A stretch of DNA of 64,000 nt from an uncultured Bacteroides sp. Lineage in GTDB: Bacteria; Bacteroidota; Bacteroidia; Bacteroidales; Bacteroidaceae. The stretch lies in NCBI GenBank assembly GCA_949296575.1, contig CASFPE010000007.1, forward strand, positions 1 through 64,000. Direction: 5' to 3'. Shown here piece after piece: positions 44,523 through 53,844 of this stretch. The notes beneath the pieces were generated by a model, which was given only the letters and a program-made list of their open reading frames with translations, was not told where the DNA came from and did no database searches. The stretch's first letter is position 1, and the number at the start of each line of letters is the position of its first letter. A program made the translations under genes and the position numbers.

Positions 44523-44982
44523 GGCCGTCGGGGCGGATGCATTTGTAGATGATGCCGGGTTCAAATCCCCTGCTGGCGGCAAAGCGCATCAGCTTTTGGT
44601 TCAGTTCGTAGGCATTCCGGGCTTTGATGGTTTTCCTTTTGCTCTCCAGCAGTGCAGACAGCATCCGTTCATATTCTTGCGGGTCGATTTGTTCCGACAA
44701 GCATTTTGAAATGGTGTCTTGCGGGATGTTTTTCGCAGCCAAGGCGTATGCTATTTTGGTGCGTCCCCATTTGCTGAGCAGCTTTTCGTTGGCAAAGCAG
44801 CGGCAATACCTTTCTTCATCGATGTATTTCTCCTCCACCAAGTGTTGGATGATAGAGGGGATGGCTTCTGCTTCGGCTCCCCAATCGGATAGTTTCCGGG
44901 TGACTTCCGAAATGCAATGTTCGGCCACGGAACAATACGCCGCAGCCTTGCTCATGGCTTCTTGTTTGCTTATGTTCTTCAT
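44503..44982 (-). CDS. recX: Regulatory protein RecX
   Basis: RecX inhibits RecA filament growth. The 159-aa protein is the expected size and made of three-helix repeats, with the family motifs KLSDWGAEAEAIPSIIQHLVEEKYIDEERYCRCF and WGRTKIAYAL split across repeats. Its start overlaps the prmC stop by four bases (ATGA). RecA is not in the window. Confidence 0.85.
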   Translation of the reverse strand: MKNISKQEAMSKAAAYCSVAEHCISEVTRKLSDWGAEAEAIPSIIQHLVEEKYIDEERYCRCFANEKLLSKWGRTKIAYALAAKNIPQDTISKCLSEQIDPQEYERMLSALLESKRKTIKARNAYELNQKLMRFAASRGFEPGIIYKCIRPDGHETQHP

Positions 44983-45818
44983 CTTATGGCTGTTACAATT
45001 CTGTCGTTGTTGTAAAGGTCTTTGACGACCTTGATTTGGACATATCCTAAATCCTGCAGCAATCGTGCGGTCTCTTTTCCGAACATCTGGTTTATCTCAA
45101 AGTAGAGTTTCCCGCCGGGGGGCAAGTGGTTTAGCCCTAATTTCCCGATGGCTTCGTAAAACAGGAGCGGTGTTGAGTCGGGCACGAAGAGGGCAATTCC
45201 CGGTTCCCAGCCCAAAACATTGGCGTCCATTGCGTTTTTCTCTTTTTCAGTGACATAAGGCGGGTTGCTGGCAATGATGTCCCATTTCGTGTCTGGCGGG
45301 AGTGTGCATCGAAGAAGGTCCATTTGTTTGAAGGAAATGTCGGCATGGAGGCGTTGCGCGTTCCCTTTTGCCACTTCCAGCGCTGCTTCGGAGATGTCCC
45401 ATGCTTCTATCTGCGCTGTTGGCATGTTCAAGCCCAAAGTGATGGCAATGCACCCGCTTCCGGTTCCTGCGTCCAATATTTTAAGTCCTTTTTCTGTGTT
45501 GCCGCTCAAGATGCAATCCACTAATTCAGCTGTTTCCGGCCTCGGTATCAATACATTCTTGTTGACTTTGAACATCCGCCCGTGGAACCATGCTTCCCCG
45601 ATGACGTATTGCAATGGCTCGTGATGGAGCAGCCGTGACACAATCTCATGCAGGATGTCGCGCTGTTTTTCCGATAATTTAATATCTTTGCCCGCATAAT
45701 AGTCCAGGATGTTGAAGTGGAATACGTCAGTGGCAATGATTTTCGTCATCGCCTTTATCTCGCTGCCGGGATAAAGGCCGGAAAGCCGGTTCTGTATGTA
45801 TTGAATCATTTCTTGCAT
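44979..45818 (-). CDS. prmC: Peptide chain release factor N5-glutamine methyltransferase PrmC
   Basis: PrmC methylates the GGQ glutamine of RF1 and RF2. The 279-aa protein has the SAM motif LDAGTGSGCIAITL near residue 116 and the catalytic NPPYVTEKE near 185. The -7 box at 45823-45830 predicts transcription starting near 45816, so the second Met (ATG 45809) may be the real start. It begins the operon prmC-recX-comF and is divergent from ribD. Confidence 0.93.
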   Translation of the reverse strand: MQEMIQYIQNRLSGLYPGSEIKAMTKIIATDVFHFNILDYYAGKDIKLSEKQRDILHEIVSRLLHHEPLQYVIGEAWFHGRMFKVNKNVLIPRPETAELVDCILSGNTEKGLKILDAGTGSGCIAITLGLNMPTAQIEAWDISEAALEVAKGNAQRLHADISFKQMDLLRCTLPPDTKWDIIASNPPYVTEKEKNAMDANVLGWEPGIALFVPDSTPLLFYEAIGKLGLNHLPPGGKLYFEINQMFGKETARLLQDLGYVQIKVVKDLYNNDRIVTAIR

Positions 45819-45822
45819 GCTG

Positions 45823-45830
45823 CAAAAGTA
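45823..45830 (-). promoter_or_regulatory. Candidate -7 box for prmC
   Basis: The minus strand reads TACTTTTG. The implied transcription start falls at or just inside the annotated prmC start, pointing to ATG 45809. The ribD start codon at 45839 on the other strand is only 8 bp away. Confidence 0.45.
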
Positions 45831-45838
45831 GTTTTTTT

Positions 45839-46954
45839 ATGGATACAATCAGAGAAGACGAACAATATATTGCGCGTTGCATCCAGTTGGCAAAGAATGG
45901 CATCTGCCATGTTGCTCCCAATCCGATGGTCGGTGCTGTGGTTGTGCGTGACGGGAAAATCATCGGGGAAGGTTACCATGTGCGTTGCGGGGAAAGCCAT
46001 GCCGAAGTCCATGCGATTGCTTCCGTGAAAGACCCTTCTTTGCTGGCATCTTCCACATTGTATGTCAGCCTGGAACCTTGCGCCCATTATGGGAAGACGC
46101 CGCCTTGCGCTAAGTTGATTATAGAGAAACGGATTCCACGTGTGGTGGTGGGTTGCATGGACCCGTTTTCATTGGTGGCGGGCCGTGGCATCCGCATGCT
46201 TCGCGATGCGGGGGTAGAGGTGAGAACTGGTGTGCTTGAGGAGGAATGCCGCCGGTTGATTCGCCGGTTCACCGTGTTCAACACGCGGAAACGTCCGTAT
46301 GTGGTGCTGAAATGGGCGGAATCTGCGGATGGTTTCTTGGACAGGCACAGGGCAGGAGGCCGTCCGGTGCAGTTATCTTCGTTCTTCACAAAGATGCTGG
46401 CTCACAAACGGCGGAGTGAAGTGGACGCAATACTTGTGGGCACGCGGACTGCTTTGCTTGACGACCCTTCGCTGACTGTGCGGGACTGGGCAGGCAAACA
46501 TCCGTTGCGGGTGGTGATAGACAAAGAACGGGCTTTGCCATCGTCCCTTCAATTGTTTGCTGATGGCCATCCTACGTTGTGCGTCACTTCGCGGGCGGTG
46601 CCTTCGGAAGGCAGCACGGAATACGTGCAACTTGATTTCTCCCGGGACATTCTTCCGCAATTGTTGCCTGTGTTGCATGAACGCGGCCTGCAAACCTTGT
46701 TGGTGGAAGGCGGGGCGCAGTTGTTGCAGTCGTTCATAGATGCACGGCTATGGGATGAAGCTTATGTGGAGAAAGCGCCCGTTTTGTTGTCGTCCGGGGT
46801 CAAAGCACCTTTGTTGGACGGTGCGGTGCTGCAATCGATGGAGCGTTGGCACGGACGGTGGGTTGCTTGTTATTCGCAGGCAAGCGATGCTTTGACAGGA
46901 AAGCAAGAGGGCAGCAACAGGAAAGCGGTTTGCGGGTGCGGAACAGGCTATTGA
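45839..46954 (+). CDS. ribD: Bifunctional riboflavin biosynthesis deaminase/reductase RibD
   Basis: RibD performs the second and third steps of riboflavin synthesis: deamination of the pyrimidine, then reduction of the ribose. The 371-aa protein has the N-terminal zinc deaminase (about 1-150), with HAEVHAI and PCAHYGKTPPCAK supplying His and Cys ligands. The C-terminal reductase (about 150-350) has VLKWAESADGF and VEGGAQLLQSFI. The last 20 or so residues are a Lys/Gly-rich tail. Other rib genes are not adjacent. Confidence 0.93.
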   Translation: MDTIREDEQYIARCIQLAKNGICHVAPNPMVGAVVVRDGKIIGEGYHVRCGESHAEVHAIASVKDPSLLASSTLYVSLEPCAHYGKTPPCAKLIIEKRIPRVVVGCMDPFSLVAGRGIRMLRDAGVEVRTGVLEEECRRLIRRFTVFNTRKRPYVVLKWAESADGFLDRHRAGGRPVQLSSFFTKMLAHKRRSEVDAILVGTRTALLDDPSLTVRDWAGKHPLRVVIDKERALPSSLQLFADGHPTLCVTSRAVPSEGSTEYVQLDFSRDILPQLLPVLHERGLQTLLVEGGAQLLQSFIDARLWDEAYVEKAPVLLSSGVKAPLLDGAVLQSMERWHGRWVACYSQASDALTGKQEGSNRKAVCGCGTGY

Positions 46955-47061
46955 GATTGGAAAGGACTGATTTATATCGAATTCACGTTAAATGGGCGGT
47001 GGCTTACCTATAAATTTATATAAATCTTATTTTGTTTGTTCCTGTTCGTAAAAAATGTTCC

Positions 47062-47069
47062 TATTTTTG
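47062..47069 (+). promoter_or_regulatory. Candidate -7 box for the DUF6242 gene
   Basis: TATTTTTG, 36 bp upstream of the ATG at 47106. TTTG at 47031-47034 and 47035-47038 are candidate -33 elements with longer than usual spacing. Confidence 0.45.
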
Positions 47070-47105
47070 CGACTTGCATGCTTAATTGAAGAATCTTTTT
47101 TTTGA

Positions 47106-48482
47106 ATGAGAACAAAAATATTGCCTTTATGTGTCCTCTCGTTGTTGATGCAAGGCGTTGCTGTTTCCTGCCTTGACGATAATGAATATACGTATAGCGA
47201 CGAGGCGAACATCATGAGCTTTTCGATAGGCGACATAGAAACCGTGATTATTAATGGCGACGACACTACGACATTTGTAGTGGAGGGCGAAGATGTTTCA
47301 TTTACCATCGACCAGATAGGACGGCGGATTTACAATAATGATTCTTTGCCTTACCAGACCGATGTGCGGAAAGTGACAACTAGCATCAACTCTACGGCTC
47401 AATACATCACTTATATTTTGCCGGATCGGAATGGCGAAGATTCTGTTTGCTTGTGGAGTTCAAGCGATTCATTGAATATGGCTTCGCCTCTGTCGCTCAC
47501 GGTTTATGCGCCGAGCGGCTTGTATAGCCGCATTTACGAAGTGCGGTTGAATGTGCATCAGGTAGATCCGGATTCATTGACTTGGCAAAAGATGGAAGGC
47601 ACCGGTTATCCGGGCATGCAGATAAGCGGCAAGCAGAAAGCGGTATGTTGGGAGGGCCGTGTCTTTGTCTTTGCCGACAAGGAACCGCAAGTGGAAGTGG
47701 CTTCTACCGAAGACGGCCGCACATGGACGCCACTGGTTTCGTTGAATGGGTTGGATGCAAAGGCCGATTATTCTTCTGTGCTGGCATTCCAAGGCCGTTT
47801 ATGGTTGATTGCAGGCAATGAGGTGTATTCGTCTTTCAACGGTGTGGACTGGCGGAAAGAGCCGGTGCATGCAACGGGATTGGTGGCCGCTTTCTCGCAT
47901 AAGCTGATAGCTGTGGATAATGGAGAGTTCATAGAAGGAGTTCTTTCAGACGGAGCAGACTTGCAGTGGAACAGGAACGGTTCGCCTGTGCCTGAACATT
48001 TCCCGGATGGCGGATACGCTTTTGCGCTGTCTCCTTTGAAAACCAATTATGCGATAGAGCAGTTGATATTGTTGGGCAAAGAGGATGACGGAGCGGTGGA
48101 TGCCGATTCTACGGTGATATGGACCAGCTATTCAGACGACAGCCGCTGGATTCGTTATGAAACAGAGTCGAACCATTGCCCTAATTTGAGCGACATGGGC
48201 ATGATATCCTATGATGATGCCTTGTATGTTTTCGGAGGCAAAGGCCGGCTTGACGGTGAGGAACTGGAGGCTTTCCAGTATTTTTATGAATCGCGGGATG
48301 ATGGTTTGACATGGAAACCGGTGGAGGAACATTTCATGTTCCCGAGGGAATTGGTCGGAATGGCCCAATCATTTTCTTATGTGGTCGATTCAGAACATTA
48401 TATTTGGATCATGCCGAGCGGCAATGCTGTTTTCTGGAAAGGGCGGTTGAACCGTTTGGGCTTTGACAAGACAAAGGAATAA
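47106..48482 (+). CDS. DUF6242 domain lipoprotein
   Basis: The 458-aa protein has a lipoprotein signal (about 1-21, lipobox VSC then LDDNE). An N-terminal beta domain (about 25-165) is followed by a beta-propeller-like region with repeated Trp-containing strands such as TWTPLVSLNG, RLWLIAGNEVYSS and ALYVFGGKGR, like a Kelch or sialidase fold. It matches the DUF6242 family, for which I know no function. It lies upstream of porG, uppS and bamA, an order I recall from other Bacteroidales. The acidic residues after the Cys could act as a lipoprotein export signal. Confidence 0.75.
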   Translation: MRTKILPLCVLSLLMQGVAVSCLDDNEYTYSDEANIMSFSIGDIETVIINGDDTTTFVVEGEDVSFTIDQIGRRIYNNDSLPYQTDVRKVTTSINSTAQYITYILPDRNGEDSVCLWSSSDSLNMASPLSLTVYAPSGLYSRIYEVRLNVHQVDPDSLTWQKMEGTGYPGMQISGKQKAVCWEGRVFVFADKEPQVEVASTEDGRTWTPLVSLNGLDAKADYSSVLAFQGRLWLIAGNEVYSSFNGVDWRKEPVHATGLVAAFSHKLIAVDNGEFIEGVLSDGADLQWNRNGSPVPEHFPDGGYAFALSPLKTNYAIEQLILLGKEDDGAVDADSTVIWTSYSDDSRWIRYETESNHCPNLSDMGMISYDDALYVFGGKGRLDGEELEAFQYFYESRDDGLTWKPVEEHFMFPRELVGMAQSFSYVVDSEHYIWIMPSGNAVFWKGRLNRLGFDKTKE

Positions 48483-48556
48483 ATGAATCATTGGCTATAA
48501 TTTTTTTATGAATCGGGCGTTTTTAATGATAGAAGTTGTGGTTAAAAGTTACAGGA

Positions 48557-49264
48557 ATGGCATCTATTCATAAAACGTTCATATTTGTAATATTGATAGC
48601 AGTAGCAAACAATTATGCGAATGCCCAAGATGAGCAATACAAGATGGAGATTGGTGGAATGGCGGGAGGCTCTTTCTATATGGGAGATGCGAATTTCACG
48701 ATGCCGTTCAAACATACAGGAATGATGGGAGGCATTTTGTGGAGATATAACTTTAATCCTCATATTGCCATGAAGGCGAATCTGGCGATGGGGCATATTT
48801 CCGGAAAGACGGAAGATGCAGCCACTGTTTTCCCTTATGGACGGCAAACAAGCTTCAGCAGGAACATTTACGACCTTGGAACGCAGTTTGAATGCAACTT
48901 TTGGGGCTATTCATGGGGAGAGAAGTTTAAAGGTTACCGCAGGTTCACGCCTTATATTGTAGGCGGAATAGGATTGACGTTTGCACCAGCTCCTTTGGAA
49001 AGGCTCTGCACGGTGAATTTCCCTTTGGGCGTAGGCTTGAAATATAAAATAGGCAGAAGGGTGAACCTTGGTTGCGAGTTCACGATGCGGTTCAGCCTTT
49101 CGGACAAGTTGGATGTGACGCAGGACGGCGGGCTGCATTTGAATGACCCTTACCAGATAAAGGGCAGCGGTTTCAAGAACAAGGATTGTTATTCGTTTAC
49201 GGCCATCTTCCTTACCTATGATATATTTAAGGTGTGCAAGGAGTGTAACCCCGGGGGAATGTAG
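48557..49264 (+). CDS. porG: T9SS outer membrane protein PorG (DUF6089 family)
   Basis: PorG is a small outer-membrane beta-barrel that contacts the PorK/PorN ring of the T9SS. The 235-aa product has a signal peptide (about 1-22, ending NANAQ) and a barrel-like series of Gly- and aromatic-rich strands, e.g. MEIGGMAGGSFYMGDANF and GVGLKYKIGRRVNLG. Its position directly before uppS, bamA and two skp genes matches the arrangement I recall for porG in P. gingivalis (PG0189 to PG0193). ATG 48557 is preferred to a TTG at 48536. Confidence 0.8.
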   Translation: MASIHKTFIFVILIAVANNYANAQDEQYKMEIGGMAGGSFYMGDANFTMPFKHTGMMGGILWRYNFNPHIAMKANLAMGHISGKTEDAATVFPYGRQTSFSRNIYDLGTQFECNFWGYSWGEKFKGYRRFTPYIVGGIGLTFAPAPLERLCTVNFPLGVGLKYKIGRRVNLGCEFTMRFSLSDKLDVTQDGGLHLNDPYQIKGSGFKNKDCYSFTAIFLTYDIFKVCKECNPGGM

Positions 49265-49282
49265 GACAATTAAAGAAATGGT

Positions 49283-50014
49283 ATGTCGTATAAAGAACAG
49301 ATAGATTTCAGTCGTGTCCCAGTTCATGTGGCCATTATCATGGACGGGAATGGCCGTTGGGCAAAACATCAAGGGAAAGAACGGACTTTTGGCCATCAGG
49401 CGGGCGCAGAGACCGTTCATGTCATTGCGGAAGAAGCGGCAAAATTAGGTATCAGATACCTTACTTTATATACTTTCTCAACAGAAAATTGGAAACGGCC
49501 TGCAGATGAAGTGGCGGCATTGATGAATTTGTTGATAGACTCTATTGAGGAAGAAACATTCATGAAGAACAATATACGTTTCCGTGTGATAGGTGATGTG
49601 GCCAAGCTTCCTGAGAAGGTGCAGGCGCGTCTTGATGAATGCATAGCACGGACTTCTGTGAATACCGGAATGAATCTGGTTTTGGCTTTGAGCTATTCTT
49701 CCCGTTGGGAAATAACGAATGCTGCAAAATGCATCGCTCTGGATGCAGCAAACGGGCTCTTGAAAGCAGAACTTATAAACGAGGCGACTGTAGCCTCTTA
49801 TCTGGCCACCTCGTTTATGCCAGACCCTGACCTGCTGATCCGCACAGGGGGAGAAATACGTTTAAGCAACTATTTGTTGTGGCAGTGTGCTTATTCGGAA
49901 TTGTATTTTTGTGATACCTATTGGCCCGACTTCAGAGAAGACGAATTTTATAAGGCAATTTGTGATTATCAGAAAAGAGAACGTCGTTTTGGTAAGACGA
50001 GCGAACAAATATAA
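49283..50014 (+). CDS. uppS: Isoprenyl transferase (undecaprenyl diphosphate synthase) UppS
   Basis: UppS is a cis-prenyltransferase that makes the C55 lipid carrier for peptidoglycan and O-antigen. The 243-aa protein has the catalytic [10 protein letters not shown] near residue 18, the HQAGAETVH loop, [13 protein letters not shown], and the C-terminal [15 protein letters not shown]. It precedes bamA by 12 bp. Confidence 0.95.
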   Translation: MSYKEQIDFSRVPVHVAIIMDGNGRWAKHQGKERTFGHQAGAETVHVIAEEAAKLGIRYLTLYTFSTENWKRPADEVAALMNLLIDSIEEETFMKNNIRFRVIGDVAKLPEKVQARLDECIARTSVNTGMNLVLALSYSSRWEITNAAKCIALDAANGLLKAELINEATVASYLATSFMPDPDLLIRTGGEIRLSNYLLWQCAYSELYFCDTYWPDFREDEFYKAICDYQKRERRFGKTSEQI

Positions 50015-50025
50015 ATTTAAGAGAG

Positions 50026-52653
50026 ATGCGTTATTCTTGTTCTATTATATTGCTGATTTGCAGTTTATGCTGTTTTGTCAATACAGGATTTGCCCAAAAC
50101 ACAGAGGATGGAGCCTCTGAGGAAGCACCGGTTATCTTGTATTCGGCGACTCCCAAGAAGTATGAAATCGGGGGGATAGAAGTTACAGGCATTAAGAATT
50201 ATGAAGACTATGTGCTGATTGGTCTTTCTGGCCTGTCGGTCGGGCAAACGATTTCTGTGCCGGGCGATGAGATTACCCAAGCCATCAAACGTTATTGGCG
50301 GCATGGATTGTTCTCGAATGTCAGCATAAAGGCTACAAAGATAGAAGGGAACAAGATTTATTTGAAAATTTATCTGACGCAACGCCCGCGCATTTCCGAA
50401 ATCAATTATATCGGAATCAAGAAGTCGGAAAAGGAAGAACTGGAAGCCAAGTTGGGCTTGGTGAAAGGAAACCAGATTACCCCCAATCTGGTGGATCGTG
50501 CGGAAATCCTCATTAAAAAGCATTTTGATGAGAAAGGTTTCAAGAATGCAGAAGTGGATATTGTGCAGCGTGATGATGTCTCTGCCGAAAACCAAGTGAT
50601 TGTGGACATCCATATTGACAAGAAAGAAAAAATCAAGGTGCATAAGATAACCATCGACGGGAATGTGGCGTTGAGTGACAAGAAACTGAAGCGCACGATG
50701 AAGAAAACCAATGAGAAGGGGAAAGTCGTGAACTGGTTCCGCCCGAAGAAATTCATCACTGAGAAGTACGAAGAAGACAAGCAACTTCTTATTGATAAGT
50801 ACAATGAACTGGGCTATCGTGATGCCCGTATTGTGATTGACAGCGTAAGTCCCTATAATGAAAAGACGGTAGATATATATATAAAGGTGGAGGAAGGCAA
50901 CAAATATTATCTGCGGAATGTGACGTGGGTAGGAAACACTTTGTATCCTTCCGAGGAACTGGATTATTGGTTGCGGATGAAGAAGGGCGATGTTTACAAT
51001 CAGAAGTTGTTGAACGAACGCCTCTCCACGGATGAGGATGCCATCGGGAATTTGTACTACAATAATGGTTACGTGTTCTATCATCTGGATCCGGTGGAAG
51101 TCAATATCGACAACGACTCTATTGACTTGGAGATGCGTATCGTGGAGGGACCTCAAGCAACCATCAACAGGGTCAAGATCACAGGCAACGACCGCCTTTA
51201 TGAAAATGTGGTTCGTCGAGAACTGCGTACCCGTCCCGGCGATTTGTTCAGCAAGGATGCGTTGGAACGTTCTTATCGTGAAATTGCCCAGATGGGACAT
51301 TTCAACCCTGAAACCATTGACCCAAGAGTAGAACCAGATCCAGAGAATGGAACGGTTGATATCGATTATGTATTGGAATCGAAAGCGAATGACCAGATTG
51401 AATTTTCTGCCGGATGGGGGCAAACAGGCGTTATTGGCAAGCTGAGTTTGAAATTTACGAACTTCTCGATGGCCAATTTGTTCCATAAGAGCGATAATTA
51501 CCGGGGAATATTGCCACAGGGCGATGGGCAGACATTGACGATCAGTGGCCAGACGAACGGGCGTTATTACCAATCGTATAGCATCTCGTTCTTCGATCCT
51601 TGGTTTGGCGGGAAACGTCCGAACTCTTTCTCTGTGACAGGTTTCTTCTCTTATCAAACCGACATCAGCGACCGTTACTATAATAGCGCGTTGCTGAACA
51701 ATTACAGCTATCTGTACAGTGGTTATGGGGGGTACGATTATGGTTACACGAATTATGAAAACTTCCTTGACCCGGACAAGTCTGTCAAAATGTTCGGTTT
51801 GTCCATTGGCTGGGGAAAACGTTTGAAGTGGCCGGATGACTATTTCACTTTGTCGGCTGAATTGGCTTATCAGAGGTATGTGTTGAAAGATTGGGCTTAC
51901 TTCCCTGTGACGGATGGGAAATGCAACAATGTGAGCGTGAATCTGAGTTTGGCTCGCAATTCGACGGACAATCCCATTTATCCACGCCGGGGTTCGGACT
52001 TCATGTTGTCGGCCCAGATTACGCCGCCTTATTCATTGTTTGATGGAAAGGATTATTCCAAATATGATTTGACGAACCAAGATGATGTGAACAGGATGCA
52101 TAAATGGGTGGAGTATCATAAATGGAAATTCAAAGCGCGTACTTATACGGCACTTTCAGGCGGGAAGAAATGCCCGGTGCTGATGACGCGTGTGGAGTTT
52201 GGCATTGTAGGGCATTATAATAAATACAAACGTTCTCCTTTTGAAACCTTTGAGGTGGGTGGTGACGGCATGACGGGATATTCTTCAAACTATGCCACAG
52301 AGACCATTGGCTTGCGAGGTTATGAGAATGGTTCGTTGACGTATGGAAGCAGTTATTCGTCCGGGCAGAGCTATGCTTATTCGCGTTTGACATTGGAGCT
52401 GCGTTATCCTTTGATGTTGGAGACTTCCACCAGCATCTATGTCTTGGGATTTGCCGAAGGAGGAAATGCTTGGAATCATGTCAGCAATTTCAATCCGTTC
52501 GACATGAAACGTTCTGCAGGCGTGGGTGTCCGTATTTTCTTGCCGATGATTGGCATGCTGGGTATTGATTGGGCATACGGTTTCGACAAAGTGTGGGGAA
52601 GCCGGGATAGCGGCGGAAGCCATTTCCATTTTATTTTGGGTCAGGAATTTTAA
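50026..52653 (+). CDS. bamA: Outer membrane protein assembly factor BamA
   Basis: BamA is the central component of beta-barrel assembly. The 875-aa protein has a signal peptide (about 1-24), five POTRA domains (about 40-440), each of beta-alpha-alpha-beta-beta form, and a C-terminal barrel (about 460-875) ending in an aromatic C-terminus (HFILGQEF). The family motif of the barrel loop, VRIFLPMIGMLGIDWAYGF, is near 828. Its stop overlaps the following skp frame. Confidence 0.95.
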   Translation: MRYSCSIILLICSLCCFVNTGFAQNTEDGASEEAPVILYSATPKKYEIGGIEVTGIKNYEDYVLIGLSGLSVGQTISVPGDEITQAIKRYWRHGLFSNVSIKATKIEGNKIYLKIYLTQRPRISEINYIGIKKSEKEELEAKLGLVKGNQITPNLVDRAEILIKKHFDEKGFKNAEVDIVQRDDVSAENQVIVDIHIDKKEKIKVHKITIDGNVALSDKKLKRTMKKTNEKGKVVNWFRPKKFITEKYEEDKQLLIDKYNELGYRDARIVIDSVSPYNEKTVDIYIKVEEGNKYYLRNVTWVGNTLYPSEELDYWLRMKKGDVYNQKLLNERLSTDEDAIGNLYYNNGYVFYHLDPVEVNIDNDSIDLEMRIVEGPQATINRVKITGNDRLYENVVRRELRTRPGDLFSKDALERSYREIAQMGHFNPETIDPRVEPDPENGTVDIDYVLESKANDQIEFSAGWGQTGVIGKLSLKFTNFSMANLFHKSDNYRGILPQGDGQTLTISGQTNGRYYQSYSISFFDPWFGGKRPNSFSVTGFFSYQTDISDRYYNSALLNNYSYLYSGYGGYDYGYTNYENFLDPDKSVKMFGLSIGWGKRLKWPDDYFTLSAELAYQRYVLKDWAYFPVTDGKCNNVSVNLSLARNSTDNPIYPRRGSDFMLSAQITPPYSLFDGKDYSKYDLTNQDDVNRMHKWVEYHKWKFKARTYTALSGGKKCPVLMTRVEFGIVGHYNKYKRSPFETFEVGGDGMTGYSSNYATETIGLRGYENGSLTYGSSYSSGQSYAYSRLTLELRYPLMLETSTSIYVLGFAEGGNAWNHVSNFNPFDMKRSAGVGVRIFLPMIGMLGIDWAYGFDKVWGSRDSGGSHFHFILGQEF

Positions 52654-52688
52654 TGATAGCAGAAAGAATAATCAACATGATATTGGAT

Positions 52689-53204
52689 ATGAAAAAGGTC
52701 GTATTTTTATTTGTGGCATTTTTGGTTTGCTCTTTTGCAGCAAATGCACAAAAATTTGCATTGGTGGATATGGAATATATCTTGAAGAACATACCTGCTT
52801 ATGAACGCGCCAACGAGCAGTTGAACCAAGTGTCAAAACGATGGCAGGCAGAGGTGGATGCGTTGTCGCAGGAAGCGGAAACCTTATACAAGAATTACCA
52901 ATCAGAGGCAGTGTTCCTCTCCGAGGAGCAGAAAGCGGCCAAGGAAGAGGAAATTGTGGCAAAGGAAAAAGAAGCTGGAGAGTTGAAGCGCAAATACTTC
53001 GGGCCGGAAGGTGAACTTTTCAAGAAACGCGAAAGCCTGATGGGACCTATTCAGGATGAAATATACAATGCGGTGAAAGACATTGCCGATTCAAAAGGTT
53101 ATTCAGTGGTGTGGGATCGTGCTTCGGCTGGAAGCATCATTTTCGCTTCTCCCCGCATTGATATCAGCAATGATGTCCTTTCAAAGTTAGGATATTCAGA
53201 TTAA
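52689..53204 (+). CDS. OmpH/Skp family periplasmic chaperone, copy 1
   Basis: Skp-type proteins hold unfolded outer-membrane proteins in the periplasm for BamA. The 171-aa product has a signal peptide (about 1-19, ending NAQ), then a helical tentacle (about 30-130) rich in Lys and Glu, and a short C-terminal body strand (YSVVWDRASAGSIIFA). Two upstream in-frame ATGs (52653, 52677) exist, but 52689 gives a proper signal peptide. It directly follows bamA. Confidence 0.88.
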   Translation: MKKVVFLFVAFLVCSFAANAQKFALVDMEYILKNIPAYERANEQLNQVSKRWQAEVDALSQEAETLYKNYQSEAVFLSEEQKAAKEEEIVAKEKEAGELKRKYFGPEGELFKKRESLMGPIQDEIYNAVKDIADSKGYSVVWDRASAGSIIFASPRIDISNDVLSKLGYSD

Positions 53205-53246
53205 ATTTCTAATTTTGCATTCAATATTTAAAAATGTAATAAAGCT

Positions 53247-53759
53247 ATGGTTAAAAAAATTGCACTATTGATTTTGCTTGTACTTCCGATGGGGGTATTT
53301 TCCCAAACTTTGAAGTTTGGCCATGTGAACTCTTTCGATGTAATCCAGCTGATGCCGGAATATGAGAAGGCAATGACGGATTTGCAGGAGCTTCAGAAAC
53401 AATATATGGATGAGATAAAGAGGGCTGAGGATGAATTCAACCGGAAATATACGGAATATGTCCAGCAGCAAGATTCTTTGCCTATCAATATTGCAGAGAG
53501 AAGGCAAAAAGAGCTGCAGGACTTGGCAGAAAGAGGCCAGCAGTTCCAACAGGAAGTGCAAGAGAACTTGCAAAAGGCCCAGCAGGAAATGACGGCTCCC
53601 ATTTTGAAGAAAGTGGAGGATGCTTTGATTGCAGTGGGGCAAGAAGGCGGTTATGTCTATATCTTTGATTTGAGCCGCACTTCTATTCCTTATATCGACA
53701 CGAAGCAGAGCGTGGATGTTACTGCTGCCTTGAAAGCCAAATTGGGCATTGCAAACTAA
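53247..53759 (+). CDS. OmpH/Skp family periplasmic chaperone, copy 2
   Basis: The 170-aa paralogue has a signal peptide (about 1-20, ending GVFSQ), the conserved LKFGHVNSFDVIQLMPE start of the body domain, long Gln/Glu-rich coiled helices (about 45-125) and a final strand YVYIFDLSRTSIPYI. It is 42 bp after copy 1. Tandem Skp genes after bamA are usual in this phylum; the copies may form mixed trimers. Confidence 0.88.
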   Translation: MVKKIALLILLVLPMGVFSQTLKFGHVNSFDVIQLMPEYEKAMTDLQELQKQYMDEIKRAEDEFNRKYTEYVQQQDSLPINIAERRQKELQDLAERGQQFQQEVQENLQKAQQEMTAPILKKVEDALIAVGQEGGYVYIFDLSRTSIPYIDTKQSVDVTAALKAKLGIAN

Positions 53760-53795
53760 GAAATACGTAGTTGTAAGTCGCGCATTGATGCGCGG

Positions 53796-53827
53796 AAAAG
53801 GATGATGGCTTCGTCATCCTTTTTTTG
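53796..53827 (+). terminator. Rho-independent terminator of the bamA-skp operon
   Basis: AAAAGGATGA pairs with TCATCCTTTT around an 8-nt loop, followed by T residues. Confidence 0.88.
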
Positions 53828-53844
53828 TATGGAAATGGATTAGC